A stretch of DNA of 64,000 nt, from positions 1 through 64,000 of the forward strand of contig MKSF01000012.1 of NCBI GenBank assembly GCA_001897155.1. The letters run 5' to 3'. Of the stretch, positions 29,013-37,949 are shown one piece after another. The translations under genes were made by a program, and so were the position numbers. Under the pieces are notes generated by a model. It saw only the letters and a list, made by a program, of their open reading frames with translations, was not told the origin of the DNA and searched no databases. Source of the stretch: Bacteroidetes bacterium 47-18 (GTDB lineage: Bacteria > Bacteroidota > Bacteroidia > Chitinophagales > Chitinophagaceae). Each line of letters starts with the position of its first letter. Position 1 is the stretch's first letter.

Positions 29013-30266
29013 CTATGCTTCCTCATTGACCTTTTGCGCATTGGCCACTTTGCCGATTGTGAGGCCCTGCACAATAATCGAAAATACCACCACGATATAG
29101 GTAATGCTCACAATCTGGTCCTTGAAATGACCGGGCGCCATAGAGAGGGCCAGCGCAATGGACACGCCTCCCCGCAGTCCGCCCCACACCAGTATCTTGA
29201 TGGTCTCCGCGTTGAACCGCTTCCTGAACGGGATGATCCTGGACGGCAGCCATATAGATAATAGCCTGGCAAACAGCACCACGCCTATAGCAATAACGCC
29301 ACCCAGCCAGTATTCCCGTACCGTAGTGATCACAATCAGCTCAAAGCCGATCAGGAGAAATAATATGGCGTTCATGATCTCATCTACCAGCTCCCAGAAC
29401 TTATGCAGGTAATCCTTGGTCTGCACCGTCATTTTCGAGGCTTTCTTATCAAAATTGCCCAGGTACAGGCCGGCAGCCACCATAGTCAGCGGGCCCGAAA
29501 TATGCAGCATGTGCGCTATCAGGTAGCCTCCCATGACCACGGAAAGGGTTATCAGCACGGACACCTTATAATCGTCGATCTTTTTAAGCGCGCCTGCCGC
29601 CGTAATACCCAGCAATACCCCCAGCAGCAGACCGCCGCCGGCTTCCTGCAGGACCAGCTTTGAAATATTCCAGGCAGTAAGCTCGAAGCCTTCTCCCTCC
29701 GCCATTTTCAGTATAATAACGAATACCACAACGGCAATCCCGTCATTGAACAGCGATTCTCCCGCAACCTTGGTCTCCAGCGATTTGGACACCCTTGCCT
29801 TTTGCAGGATGCTCAGGACCGCAATAGGGTCTGTCGGCGAGATCAGGGCGCCAAACAGCATACAATAAATAAACGGCATCTCTATTCCTATCAGGGGCAG
29901 CACATAATACATGACCAGGCCCACCACGAAGGTAGAGATCACCACGCTGACCGTGGCAAAGGTCATAATAGGCGCTTTCTGCTCTTTAAGATCGTTAAAG
30001 TTGATATGTATGGCGCCGGCAAAAAGCAGGAAGTTCAGCATAGCACCCATCAGCACCTCGGTAAAGTCTATATCTTCCATAACGGTTTTCAGCGCTATCA
30101 TCTCCTTTGCCAGGAAAGAATTCCCGAAGATCACGAGGACGACAGATACCAGCATCGCGATGATCATAATGCCGATGGTGGACGGGAGCTTCAGGAAGCG
30201 GTGATTAAGATAAGCAAAACAAGAGGCCAAAACAATAAGGATCGAAAAAGAGTAGTATAGTTCCAT
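29013..30266 (-). CDS. Na+/H+ antiporter, CPA1 family
   Basis: 417 residues with about 12 hydrophobic spans. CPA1 hallmarks are ISPTDPIAVLSIL and AGESLFNDGIAVVVF, with the conserved Asp of the transport site in ND. It would exchange cytoplasmic Na+ (or K+) for protons across the inner membrane, for pH and salt balance. It follows the O-antigen-ligase-like gene by 12 bases and probably shares its transcript. Confidence 0.92.
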   Translation of the reverse strand: MELYYSFSILIVLASCFAYLNHRFLKLPSTIGIMIIAMLVSVVLVIFGNSFLAKEMIALKTVMEDIDFTEVLMGAMLNFLLFAGAIHINFNDLKEQKAPIMTFATVSVVISTFVVGLVMYYVLPLIGIEMPFIYCMLFGALISPTDPIAVLSILQKARVSKSLETKVAGESLFNDGIAVVVFVIILKMAEGEGFELTAWNISKLVLQEAGGGLLLGVLLGITAAGALKKIDDYKVSVLITLSVVMGGYLIAHMLHISGPLTMVAAGLYLGNFDKKASKMTVQTKDYLHKFWELVDEIMNAILFLLIGFELIVITTVREYWLGGVIAIGVVLFARLLSIWLPSRIIPFRKRFNAETIKILVWGGLRGGVSIALALSMAPGHFKDQIVSITYIVVVFSIIVQGLTIGKVANAQKVNEEA

Positions 30267-30278
30267 ATAAAAAATAAT

Positions 30279-31541
30279 TTACACATTAGAGCCGGTATCT
30301 TCCACTTCATTACCGTCGGATATCATCCACAATAAAGTAAAGAAAAGAAATATCAGTATGCCGAACTGGATCTCCAGGTGGGCATCTACCATAAAGTACA
30401 GCAGCATCATCAGCATATTGATCCTGATATACAGCCTGTGCCTGTAGGAAAGCAGCAGGGGGGCTATGATAAGACCCACGATGCAGATAAGCCCTGCCGG
30501 AATGCCGATGGCCATGGCCGAAGAAAGCACCTGCATATGAGGCACCCTTAAGATTCCTTCCTCCGGGATAGCAGGAAATTTTTCCCTGTAGGTAGCTGCC
30601 ATTCTATCTCTCAGGTCGCCTGTGCCTACTCCCAGCCAGTAATGCTCCTTAATATTATCCCATGCAGCTTCATAAGACAATATCCTGTTGTTATCACTGT
30701 AATTATATTGTACGGCAGCCGACTGGTCTTTGACCCTGGTTATCTCGTGCTGCATGAAGACCACCTTATCCGCCAGGCGGGGGGAAAGCTGCACCGCAAG
30801 CACCGGCACCAGCAGGCCCGCTGCAACAACGGCCAGCGCCCATACGCGCTTCCGCTGCCAGGCCTTTACCAGCAGCAAGGTCCCTATGCCTGTATAGGCG
30901 CACAATAAGCCTGTCCTGGCGCTTAAGAGGTGTAAATAGGCAAAGAAGAGCACGGACAGGAACAGGAGCATTCCCTGTTCCGTCCGGACAAGGAGCCGGC
31001 CCTTTTCAAACAGCAGGTACAGGTTAAAGATGACCGTCAGGGAGAGCAGGAAACTAAACCTTATATGGTCGCCGTACCTGGTAGTATGCAGCATATAGGC
31101 CGCATGGCCGCTTTCCACATCGCCCAGGTACACTATAAGGCTATGGACCACCGTGATAAAGGCGAAAATATTGACGGCGTATATCACCCGCTTCAGCACC
31201 TTCATCTTGGAAAGGCCGCCCACTGCAAACCCCAGCGGCAGCACCAGGAAGCTGAGCTTGGTGACCGTATCCTGCTGCCAGGCGTTTATATTATCGCTCC
31301 ACAGGACGCTCACCGCCGATACCAGCAGCAGCAGCAGGGCGATCCTGTTGAACGCCACGGCCCAGTAGCGCTTCAGGGTCGCCCTGATGCCAAACTGGTA
31401 GAAAGCGGCCGCCACCAGCAGGATGCTCCCGATGGAAACAAATGCCCGCGATACGAAAAAGCCCAGTATTGTGATCATGCACAATAGGGAAAAAAGCCAG
31501 TCAAAAGTGTTTACTGAAAGGTGCTGTTGATTATTATCCAC
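30279..31541 (-). CDS. O-antigen ligase/polymerase-like membrane protein
   Basis: 420 residues, about 11-12 membrane spans. A large periplasmic loop carries YWLGVGTGDLRDRM and HMQVLSSAMAIGIPAG, the pattern of the Wzy_C/O-antigen ligase family, which transfers or polymerises lipid-linked glycans in the periplasm. The exact glycan is unknown; no other polysaccharide genes are adjacent. Start codon GTG (31539-31541). Confidence 0.82.
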   Translation of the reverse strand: MDNNQQHLSVNTFDWLFSLLCMITILGFFVSRAFVSIGSILLVAAAFYQFGIRATLKRYWAVAFNRIALLLLLVSAVSVLWSDNINAWQQDTVTKLSFLVLPLGFAVGGLSKMKVLKRVIYAVNIFAFITVVHSLIVYLGDVESGHAAYMLHTTRYGDHIRFSFLLSLTVIFNLYLLFEKGRLLVRTEQGMLLFLSVLFFAYLHLLSARTGLLCAYTGIGTLLLVKAWQRKRVWALAVVAAGLLVPVLAVQLSPRLADKVVFMQHEITRVKDQSAAVQYNYSDNNRILSYEAAWDNIKEHYWLGVGTGDLRDRMAATYREKFPAIPEEGILRVPHMQVLSSAMAIGIPAGLICIVGLIIAPLLLSYRHRLYIRINMLMMLLYFMVDAHLEIQFGILIFLFFTLLWMISDGNEVEDTGSNV

Positions 31542-31551
31542 TGTTAACAGA

Positions 31552-31585
31552 TATAAAAAAGCTATCTAAGGAGTTTAGATAGCTT
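31552..31585 (-). terminator. Terminator after the beta-barrel gene at 31610
   Basis: Arms AAGCTATCTAA (31559-31569) and TTTAGATAGCTT (31574-31585), followed on the minus strand by a run of T residues. Confidence 0.82.
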
Positions 31586-31609
31586 CATAAAACATTATGA
31601 AAATGCAAT

Positions 31610-32374
31610 TTAGAAAAATAAACCCAATCTCAGGGCAAAATTGTTCAATCTTACGTTACCGTCCTTGAAGGTCCCGCTCTGTCCGAAGTTGTATTTTACC
31701 GTATTCGTGACATCCGGCGCAAACCCGTTATTAAAGAATATGCCCACATAGCCGCAAAGCTGATCGCTTAAAGGATATTCCATACCGACACCGATATTCA
31801 TCTGGAACAATAAAGGCGTAATGGTAAGCGCCCCTTTAAGCTTCACGTTCTCATCTGCGTGACGGTTCAGTTGCGTGCCGTTGTATGAATCAATGCTGTA
31901 AGCGACCTTTTTGCTGATATTGAAGGCCGGCGTAATGCCCAACTGCCCGAAGAAGCGGACACCGGAGATCAGGTTGGTCCTCATTTTCAGCCCCAGGGGT
32001 ATCTCCAGGTATTGCAGCGTGTAGCTGAAATCGGTGGCAGTAACAAAGCCCCCGGCAGAATCAGCAGGAGCGGCATCTCTCTGGGTAGTGATCTTACCGC
32101 CTCCCATATTTACCTGCAGGCCGGTAACAAATGAATAGTTTTCGGCAAACCTGTACTCGGCCATCAGGCCGTAAGTAAAGCCCACCTTGCTGCCCCCGTT
32201 ACGGGTAAGATGCTCATTATCATCACTTTTATTGGCGGTAGGCCGCATCCAGGACATCGTAGGCGCTACAAACACCCCGAATCTCAGCTTCTTGGTATCA
32301 ATATCCTGTGCCTGCGTCATGGAAGCGCTGCCCATAATGCCCAGCATTGTAAAGACGGTAATCAGTTTTTTCAT
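31610..32374 (-). CDS. Outer-membrane beta-barrel protein, PorT/OmpA-barrel like
   Basis: 254 residues. Signal peptide ends TQAQ. Strand-rich mature part (LRFGVFVAPTMSWM, YGLMAEYRFAENYSFVTGLQVN, YLEIPLGLKMRTN, GMEYPLSDQLCGYVGIFF) and a terminal strand LNNFALRLGLFF with a final Phe, the usual insertion signal for outer-membrane barrels. It resembles the porin/PorT family annotation in Bacteroidota but need not be the T9SS component PorT. A -7 element TATTTTTG lies at 32411-32418 on this strand. Confidence 0.78.
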   Translation of the reverse strand: MKKLITVFTMLGIMGSASMTQAQDIDTKKLRFGVFVAPTMSWMRPTANKSDDNEHLTRNGGSKVGFTYGLMAEYRFAENYSFVTGLQVNMGGGKITTQRDAAPADSAGGFVTATDFSYTLQYLEIPLGLKMRTNLISGVRFFGQLGITPAFNISKKVAYSIDSYNGTQLNRHADENVKLKGALTITPLLFQMNIGVGMEYPLSDQLCGYVGIFFNNGFAPDVTNTVKYNFGQSGTFKDGNVRLNNFALRLGLFF

Positions 32375-32435
32375 ATTTCCTATACTTAGATTATAATAAC
32401 CTCAATATTACAAAAATAGGGCCAAAATACCTGAA

Positions 32436-34130
32436 TTACGGATGAATAATTACCTTTTTATTAATATGACCGTATTTTGTCTGGATCCCGATCACGAACA
32501 TACCCGGCGACAGGTCGAACCCCTGCAGCGAATACAGGTGCTGCCCTTTCTTAACAGGCCGGACCGTGCTAAACATTCTTTTGCCGCTCATATCGTAAAT
32601 AGTAAAGGCGGCATCATCAATGGCGTCATTGCTGTACAGTACAATATCGATCTTATCTGCCGCGGCAGGATAGGCGACATAAAAGCTCGGTATCATATTG
32701 TTTATATGTTCCATCCCGGTAGTGGTATCCACTATGATCCTGAAATTATCAACAGACCATTTCCAGGCCGAGGCCTCGGAGGCATCCCTCTCATTCATAT
32801 ATACCAGCGCCAGGTACACCGGCTCATTCCGGATAGCGGTGTTGTTAAGATAAAGACCGGTCTCCTTCCAGCCATTGTCCGTAAAAACATCCCTGATGGT
32901 CCACAGTTCCGTCCAGCGGGAGGTTGTTATATTCACGGAGAAATGATTGGTGTACATCAGCTTTCGTACCACATTATAGCCTGTTCCCATTTTCCGTTCG
33001 GAAAAAAGGATATAGGGAGCCTTGCCCATGAAATCGAACTTGAGATAAGAAACCAGCCAGTCTTCATTCGCCACAGCCGTGTTGTTATCCGAATTGCCGG
33101 TCATGGAGATAAATTTGTTGCCACTCTCCTCTTCACAATGCCATCTCCTGGAACCGTCCTTTACCGAATACTGCTGAAAGATGCCCATCAGGTCCCACTG
33201 GTCACAGTAATCGAAACGCTCATCCACGTTGGTAAGCACAGGCAGGGTCACATAAAACGTCCAGCGGGTGGAATCGTAGATACCGTCGGACATGTCGTTG
33301 AAGAACATAGACCTGATCAGGGTGGAATCAAACAGCACATAGTAGCTGTGCAGCGGTGTAAGCGTCACATTATGGATAAGCAGCGAATCCCCCCATCCCC
33401 TGATCTCGAGGTCAGGGTGCTGCAGGTTATAGGAAGTGGCTGTATTGCTGGTAGCATCCACCAGCGTGATCGTTCCGCTATCCCCGGCAATGATATGCTG
33501 ATCGAACTGCAATACCAGTTTATCTATGCTGGGGTGCGTTCTGCCCCTTGGAGTAAAGTGGCTTATAGAAAGGTCTTCCGGGGGCAGGTTCATAGGTATG
33601 CAATAGATACTGTCGATATTGATCCTGGCATCTGACTGGTCCACTTTGGATATCCTGAAACGCACGTTCCCGAAAATGTGCTCGTGTATCTGGTAGCGGG
33701 TGGGCGTATTGTTGGGAGCAATCGTAAATGTATCCGCACCAACCCAGGAAGCCCCGTTATCCTGTGAGTAGGCTACTGCCAGCCTGCCGCCCGCGTCGTT
33801 GCCATACATGGCGGCCATAAAGCCGAAGTATTCAAACCCGAAAGGATAATCCTCCTTCATTTCCAGGTAGCCGTTCGCTCCCGTAGCGTCATTCAGTCTC
33901 CGTATCCTGGCAGAGTGATTATCTATTTTAAAATCCGCGGCATCAGGCACTCCCAGGTAGACACCCGGCAATATCCAGGAAACCCCGTTAAGGGAAAAGC
34001 CCGAGGTGTTATTGTAGGCTTTCGCTGAGGGTACGGTCACTGCGGTTTCAAAAGTAACCACATCATAGGACTGGCTAAATGCCGCAATTCCCGAAACAAC
34101 AGCGATTAGCAGCATAAAGATTTTTTTCAT
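32436..34130 (-). CDS. T9SS cargo protein with Ig-like domain, paralogue of 36034 gene
   Basis: 564 residues. Signal peptide ends AAFSQ. An N-terminal beta-sandwich (VTFETA...SWILPGVYLGVP, GYLEMKEDYPFGFEYFGF) is followed by an SbsA/Big_5-like Ig domain (LSISHFTPRGRTHPSIDKL), another adhesin-like domain, and a C-terminal T9SS sorting domain (FTIYDMSGKRMFSTV, LSPGMFVIGIQTKYG). The domain order and many residues match the 36034-37752 gene, so the two arose by duplication. Surface adhesin or matrix role is inferred. Confidence 0.83.
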   Translation of the reverse strand: MKKIFMLLIAVVSGIAAFSQSYDVVTFETAVTVPSAKAYNNTSGFSLNGVSWILPGVYLGVPDAADFKIDNHSARIRRLNDATGANGYLEMKEDYPFGFEYFGFMAAMYGNDAGGRLAVAYSQDNGASWVGADTFTIAPNNTPTRYQIHEHIFGNVRFRISKVDQSDARINIDSIYCIPMNLPPEDLSISHFTPRGRTHPSIDKLVLQFDQHIIAGDSGTITLVDATSNTATSYNLQHPDLEIRGWGDSLLIHNVTLTPLHSYYVLFDSTLIRSMFFNDMSDGIYDSTRWTFYVTLPVLTNVDERFDYCDQWDLMGIFQQYSVKDGSRRWHCEEESGNKFISMTGNSDNNTAVANEDWLVSYLKFDFMGKAPYILFSERKMGTGYNVVRKLMYTNHFSVNITTSRWTELWTIRDVFTDNGWKETGLYLNNTAIRNEPVYLALVYMNERDASEASAWKWSVDNFRIIVDTTTGMEHINNMIPSFYVAYPAAADKIDIVLYSNDAIDDAAFTIYDMSGKRMFSTVRPVKKGQHLYSLQGFDLSPGMFVIGIQTKYGHINKKVIIHP

Positions 34131-34344
34131 AGATATCTATTTTTTAGTAAATACTATACATCTTTCCGTATAAAGATAAGGATTTCTGTTAAAATTAGGA
34201 TAACATATCTTAATAACAAGAGCTATCCCACATCGTCCGGGAAGGTCCGGCACACTATGGTACCCTTATAATAAAAGCAGTCTCTGAGCCACAAGAAGCA
34301 CTACCCGGCCAAGCGCGCAAATGATATACCCCTTATCACAGTGC

Positions 34345-34378
34345 AGAAGAAAAGCCGGTAAATATATTTACCGGCTTT
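34345..34378 (-). terminator. Terminator after the small lipoprotein gene
   Basis: A perfect palindrome, AAAGCCGGTAAA (34351-34362) with TTTACCGGCTTT (34367-34378), followed by CTTCT and T-rich sequence on the minus strand. Confidence 0.75.
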
Positions 34379-34421
34379 GAGCTGTTCTATCTTATAAAAG
34401 TCACTACAATGTATAAGCTGT

Positions 34422-34829
34422 TTAATGTATCTCAAAAATATGACGGGCCTCCGCTGTTTTACCTTCGCTGTTCTCTGCCTGCACCACCAATTCCAACTGC
34501 TGGTGCGACTGCAGAACAGGAGGTACGAAATAAGTATCCAGGACAATGGTCTTAGCTCCATGCACATGCTTTTTCTCCTTCCACAGCGTATCCTGCTGCG
34601 GCTTGGCTATTATCCAGTACAGGGCCTCGTGCATTTCCTTACTGTCTGTAACGACCACATTGATCCCTACCGTATCTCCCGCTTCGTAATGGTCGCCGGA
34701 CGGCTGTTTAATCACGATCTGCGGGATTGGATCATCCGTTTTCCCTCCCGGAGAAGGGTTCTTTTTTTTAGTACAGGCACTCAGTACCAATAACAGCATA
34801 GCGGCTGTGAATAGCAATTTATTTTTCAT
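34422..34829 (-). CDS. Lipoprotein, DUF4625-like Ig fold
   Basis: 135 residues. Lipobox LSAC, then a Lys-rich linker. The mature domain starts IPQIVIKQPSGDHYEAGDTV and ends RHIFEIH, the layout of a single Ig-like sheet as in DUF4625 lipoproteins of Bacteroidota (recalled, not searched). Two His-rich turns (HGAK and SHQQ) might bind metal, but this is speculation. It follows the T9SS gene at 34882 by about 50 bases in the same direction. Confidence 0.7.
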   Translation of the reverse strand: MKNKLLFTAAMLLLVLSACTKKKNPSPGGKTDDPIPQIVIKQPSGDHYEAGDTVGINVVVTDSKEMHEALYWIIAKPQQDTLWKEKKHVHGAKTIVLDTYFVPPVLQSHQQLELVVQAENSEGKTAEARHIFEIH

Positions 34830-34881
34830 AAGCTCACTTTAATAATAATTCAGAATATCAATCATTTAAAAAATCACCCTG

Positions 34882-35832
34882 TTACAGCTTATTGACTTTA
34901 ATGCCCACCGCACCGGCTTCACTTACCAGGGAAAGGACATAGGTGCCCGCGCCCAATCCTTCAAGGGATACCTTCTGCGCATGGGAACCGGCATCAAAAG
35001 CCTGCTGCGGGATCACCCTTATCGTTCTGCCACTCATATCCATAAGGCGGAACTCCACTGCCGACCGGTTGTTGAGATAAAAAGGAATGCTGACCTCATC
35101 ACCGGCAGGATGGGGATAAGGGGCCATTACACGAAGACCGTTCTGTGTAACGGAACCGATCCCTACGTTTTCCATTTCAACGATGGGATACAGTGCTAAG
35201 TGCGTGGCAACAGGCGCCGCCGTGGTATGGTCTGCATAAAAATCTTTCCAGTCAATAGATGATCCGTGACCATGAGCCTGGTACACATTACGGTAAGGCA
35301 CATTGGCTATATCGGCTGCCGACCTGCTGCCGTGGGGTGCATAATACAGGCCTACGGTGTCCCCGTCCAGGCCGTCGTGTCCGTAATCTCCAAGGTCCAT
35401 GGTCACAAAGAACGCATCTTCCATACGTACCTTATTCGCGAACATAATTACCGTGGCATCTCCCAGGTTCGCATTACCCAGCTCCAGGACACCAGACTGC
35501 AAGCCGGAAGTACCGGAGGGCCTGCCGGAGATCGGATCTTCTCCCCACAGGCGGAAAGTGATCTGCAGACCCGGGTCAGTGACGGTACCAGTGGAAGTAG
35601 CGAGGTAAGCCACGACACCGGACACCTTCACAGCATCTTCGATATAGTATTTCTCCCCGAACTGCTGCTGCTCTTCGGAATTGTGCCCTGCAACGAACCC
35701 CCATTCACCGGGACCGGTATACCGGCCGGCTTCCAGGATCACGCCACCGGCATGATTTTTAAGCGTATCGTTATTGGCCCTGAGCTGGGACACACATCCG
35801 CAAAGTCCTAACAGTAGAAATAAATGCTTCAT
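34882..35832 (-). CDS. T9SS cargo protein under a palindromic operator pair
   Basis: 316 residues. Signal peptide LFLLLGLCGCVSQLRA. The body is one beta-rich domain (GVVAYLATSTGTVTDPGLQ, FRLWGEDPISGRP) with several His-containing loops (YQAHGHGSS, FYADHTTAA). A degenerate sorting domain closes it: RVMAPYPHPAGDEVSIPF, FRLMDMSGRTIRV and GAGTYVLSLVSEAGA. Two copies of GCAACAATGTTGC lie 35-85 bases upstream, suggesting control by a Fur/Zur-type metal regulator together with the lipoprotein gene that follows. Confidence 0.8.
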   Translation of the reverse strand: MKHLFLLLGLCGCVSQLRANNDTLKNHAGGVILEAGRYTGPGEWGFVAGHNSEEQQQFGEKYYIEDAVKVSGVVAYLATSTGTVTDPGLQITFRLWGEDPISGRPSGTSGLQSGVLELGNANLGDATVIMFANKVRMEDAFFVTMDLGDYGHDGLDGDTVGLYYAPHGSRSAADIANVPYRNVYQAHGHGSSIDWKDFYADHTTAAPVATHLALYPIVEMENVGIGSVTQNGLRVMAPYPHPAGDEVSIPFYLNNRSAVEFRLMDMSGRTIRVIPQQAFDAGSHAQKVSLEGLGAGTYVLSLVSEAGAVGIKVNKL

Positions 35833-35866
35833 GCTAAAAAATTTTTATGGTTTACAAATAATTACC

Positions 35867-35923
35867 GCAACAATGTTGCAAATATAGCGCAATGATTTAT
35901 TAATGCAACAATGTTGCAAATAT
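35867..35923 (-). promoter_or_regulatory. Pair of palindromic operator sites
   Basis: The 19-base sequence GCAACAATGTTGCAAATAT occurs exactly at 35867-35885 and again at 35905-35923. Each contains a 6-1-6 dyad (7-1-7 in the second copy, TGCAACA-A-TGTTGCA), the geometry of Fur-family sites. They precede the 34882-35832 gene. Confidence 0.7.
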
Positions 35924-35964
35924 TTTTTTTCTTTTAAATTACAGGTCCTCCTGCTGCCGTAAGA

Positions 35965-35998
35965 CAAAAAAAATACCATCCTGTTTCCAGGATGGTAT
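35965..35998 (-). terminator. Terminator of the 36034-37752 gene
   Basis: Arms ATACCATCCTG (35973-35983) and CAGGATGGTAT (35988-35998), followed on the minus strand by eight T residues. Confidence 0.93.
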
Positions 35999-36033
35999 AA
36001 ATATAGCGATTATTAAATTGTATGAATCCGGTA

Positions 36034-37752
36034 TTATTCAGCGATGAATTTCACCACTTTGGAACCCTTGGAGGAATCCAGCTTAATAACGTACATACCT
36101 GCGTTCAGGTTAACATTATGGATGGTTACTATCTGGGTACCGGTCTTAAGAGCGGCAGGCTGCGTATATACTTTACGTCCGCTGATGTCGTAAATGGTCA
36201 GTTGCGCTGTCATATCCTCTACGGAAGCCACCCTTACATTCACCTCGCCGCCACGGGCAATACCCAGAACGTCCATATAGATGCTGTTCGCTTTCAGGGG
36301 ATTGATAGCAGTTCCTTTTTCAATCACTTCCATTTCGATATCATCCAGGGACCATGACCAGTTAACAGAAGTGTCGGCATCTTCTATTGACTCGTATTTA
36401 AAGGCCAGGTAAACCGGCTTAGTAACATCGATCTTGCTGGTAATATCTTTTGTCCTGCGGATGAAGGTACCTGTTGTTGCGATAGCTTCCAGGTTGCTTT
36501 CAATGGCCGTCCAGGTAGCTGTAGCAGCGTTACCGGCATAATCGGCAGAATAATAGATGCCTCTTGTCACGCCATTGCCGCCGAACCTGCGTTTCTCAGC
36601 ATAGTATAAGTTCACCTTTTCAACATCCATTCCTGAAAGATCCACCGGTATGGAAGTGATCAGGTAGTCTTCATTCTCAAAAGAAGCGGAACCTGTACCG
36701 CCATTGATGGTAACGTAAGGAGGGTTGAAGTTGGAAGTAGTATCATTGTAAGTATCACAGAACCACGTCTGCGTGCCTGCCAGGGACTCCGCCACGAAAA
36801 TACCCATTGCGCTGGCGTTACAGTTGTCAAAGTTTTCCTCGAAGTTTTGTAAGGCCAGTGCTGTAGTGGAGAATGTCCAGGTAGTGTTGTCATAGATACC
36901 GGGAGCCTTCAGGCCGCTTACATCACCTACGATGGCGGCAGAATCGTAACGTACATAGTAGCTTTTGTTAGGCTGTAACGCTACATTACTGATAGTCACC
37001 ACATTATTTACAACGCTTACGTCCTGGCTGGTCGTAACATCATATTGTACGGAGCCTGCACCTGCTTCAAACAGGGTAATGTTACCTGTACCCAGCGCCA
37101 CATCCTCGTTAAAGGTCATAGTGATCACATCAGTGGACGGATGCACCATACCTGTAGGAGAAAAGTTGGTCAGGACAAGATTGGTAGCCTGGGCTGCGGG
37201 TGTCACCCTGATATCATCAAGGTTGATCCTTACATTGGTAGATTTAACCTTGCTGAACTTAAAGCGTATAGGAGAGCTGATGTTTGGAATCAGGGTCACT
37301 TTCTGACCGGCAGAGTGTGTTCCGGTGATCGCGATCTGGCTTAAGTTGGTCCAGGTAGCTCCCTGGTTGGTTGAATACTGCACCAATACGGAGTCGCCTG
37401 TTTCCGAACCGTACATGGCCACGTAGAAGGACAAGGTATCTGCTCCCAACGGCAGGTCTTCCACCATTTCCAGGTAACCCTGGGTTCCGGTAGAATTGTT
37501 CGTTAACCTTACCCTGGCACTCTTTGCATCATTATAAAAATCAGAACCACTTACAGGTGTTCCCAAATACGTGCCCGGCATCACCCATTTCAGGTTGTTG
37601 CCCACGATAGTATCGGTAGAAGCATATGCTTTTGTAGCAGGATTTGTATTCTCAAAATCCATCACATAGGGATAGACGATCTGTGCGTCTGCCGTCGTTG
37701 CGCACAGGGTCCCTATAACCGCCGCGGATAAAACTTTAATAAAATTTCTCAT
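36034..37752 (-). CDS. T9SS cargo protein with Ig-like domain
   Basis: 572 residues from the ATG at 37752, which directly precedes the signal peptide (VLSAAVIGTLCATTADAQ); the frame is open further up but without a plausible start. Domains: N-terminal beta-sandwich (VMDFENTNPATKAYAS, WVMPGTYLGTPVSGSDF, GYLEMVEDLPLG), SbsA/Big_5-like Ig (LTNFSPTGMVHPSTDVITM), a second sandwich, and a T9SS sorting domain (LTIYDISGRKVYTQPA, NAGMYVIKLDSSKGSKVVKF). Paralogue of the 32436 gene. It has its own consensus promoter and terminator, so it is a single-gene unit. Confidence 0.87.
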   Translation of the reverse strand: MRNFIKVLSAAVIGTLCATTADAQIVYPYVMDFENTNPATKAYASTDTIVGNNLKWVMPGTYLGTPVSGSDFYNDAKSARVRLTNNSTGTQGYLEMVEDLPLGADTLSFYVAMYGSETGDSVLVQYSTNQGATWTNLSQIAITGTHSAGQKVTLIPNISSPIRFKFSKVKSTNVRINLDDIRVTPAAQATNLVLTNFSPTGMVHPSTDVITMTFNEDVALGTGNITLFEAGAGSVQYDVTTSQDVSVVNNVVTISNVALQPNKSYYVRYDSAAIVGDVSGLKAPGIYDNTTWTFSTTALALQNFEENFDNCNASAMGIFVAESLAGTQTWFCDTYNDTTSNFNPPYVTINGGTGSASFENEDYLITSIPVDLSGMDVEKVNLYYAEKRRFGGNGVTRGIYYSADYAGNAATATWTAIESNLEAIATTGTFIRRTKDITSKIDVTKPVYLAFKYESIEDADTSVNWSWSLDDIEMEVIEKGTAINPLKANSIYMDVLGIARGGEVNVRVASVEDMTAQLTIYDISGRKVYTQPAALKTGTQIVTIHNVNLNAGMYVIKLDSSKGSKVVKFIAE

Positions 37753-37829
37753 AAAATTCAATATATGTTGGTTTTTAAAATTTATTCTCATCTGCCGTCC
37801 ATAACATATTATATGGCCGAATAATGCGA

Positions 37830-37861
37830 CAAAATTAAAAATATAAAATAATAACCGCAAA
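37830..37861 (-). promoter_or_regulatory. Promoter of the 36034-37752 gene
   Basis: On the minus strand TTTG (37858-37861), 20 bases, TAATTTTG (37830-37837): an exact Bacteroidota consensus. Leader about 70 bases. Confidence 0.82.
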
Positions 37862-37903
37862 TGTCTTAACACAACGATAATCCATATTAACCTTTCATTT
37901 ATA

Positions 37904-37935
37904 TTTCAGTTTCCTGCAGATTATTTCTAATTTTG
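37904..37935 (+). promoter_or_regulatory. mutS promoter
   Basis: TTTC (37904-37907), 20-base spacer, TAATTTTG (37928-37935). One mismatch in the -33 element. The mutS ATG follows 14 bases after the -7, so the leader is very short. Confidence 0.72.
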
Positions 37936-37949
37936 AAAACCCAACGACT

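Noticed and set aside
31610-32374. Assignment of this gene as the T9SS component PorT
   Set aside because: General barrel features fit many Bacteroidota proteins; nothing specific to PorT was seen.
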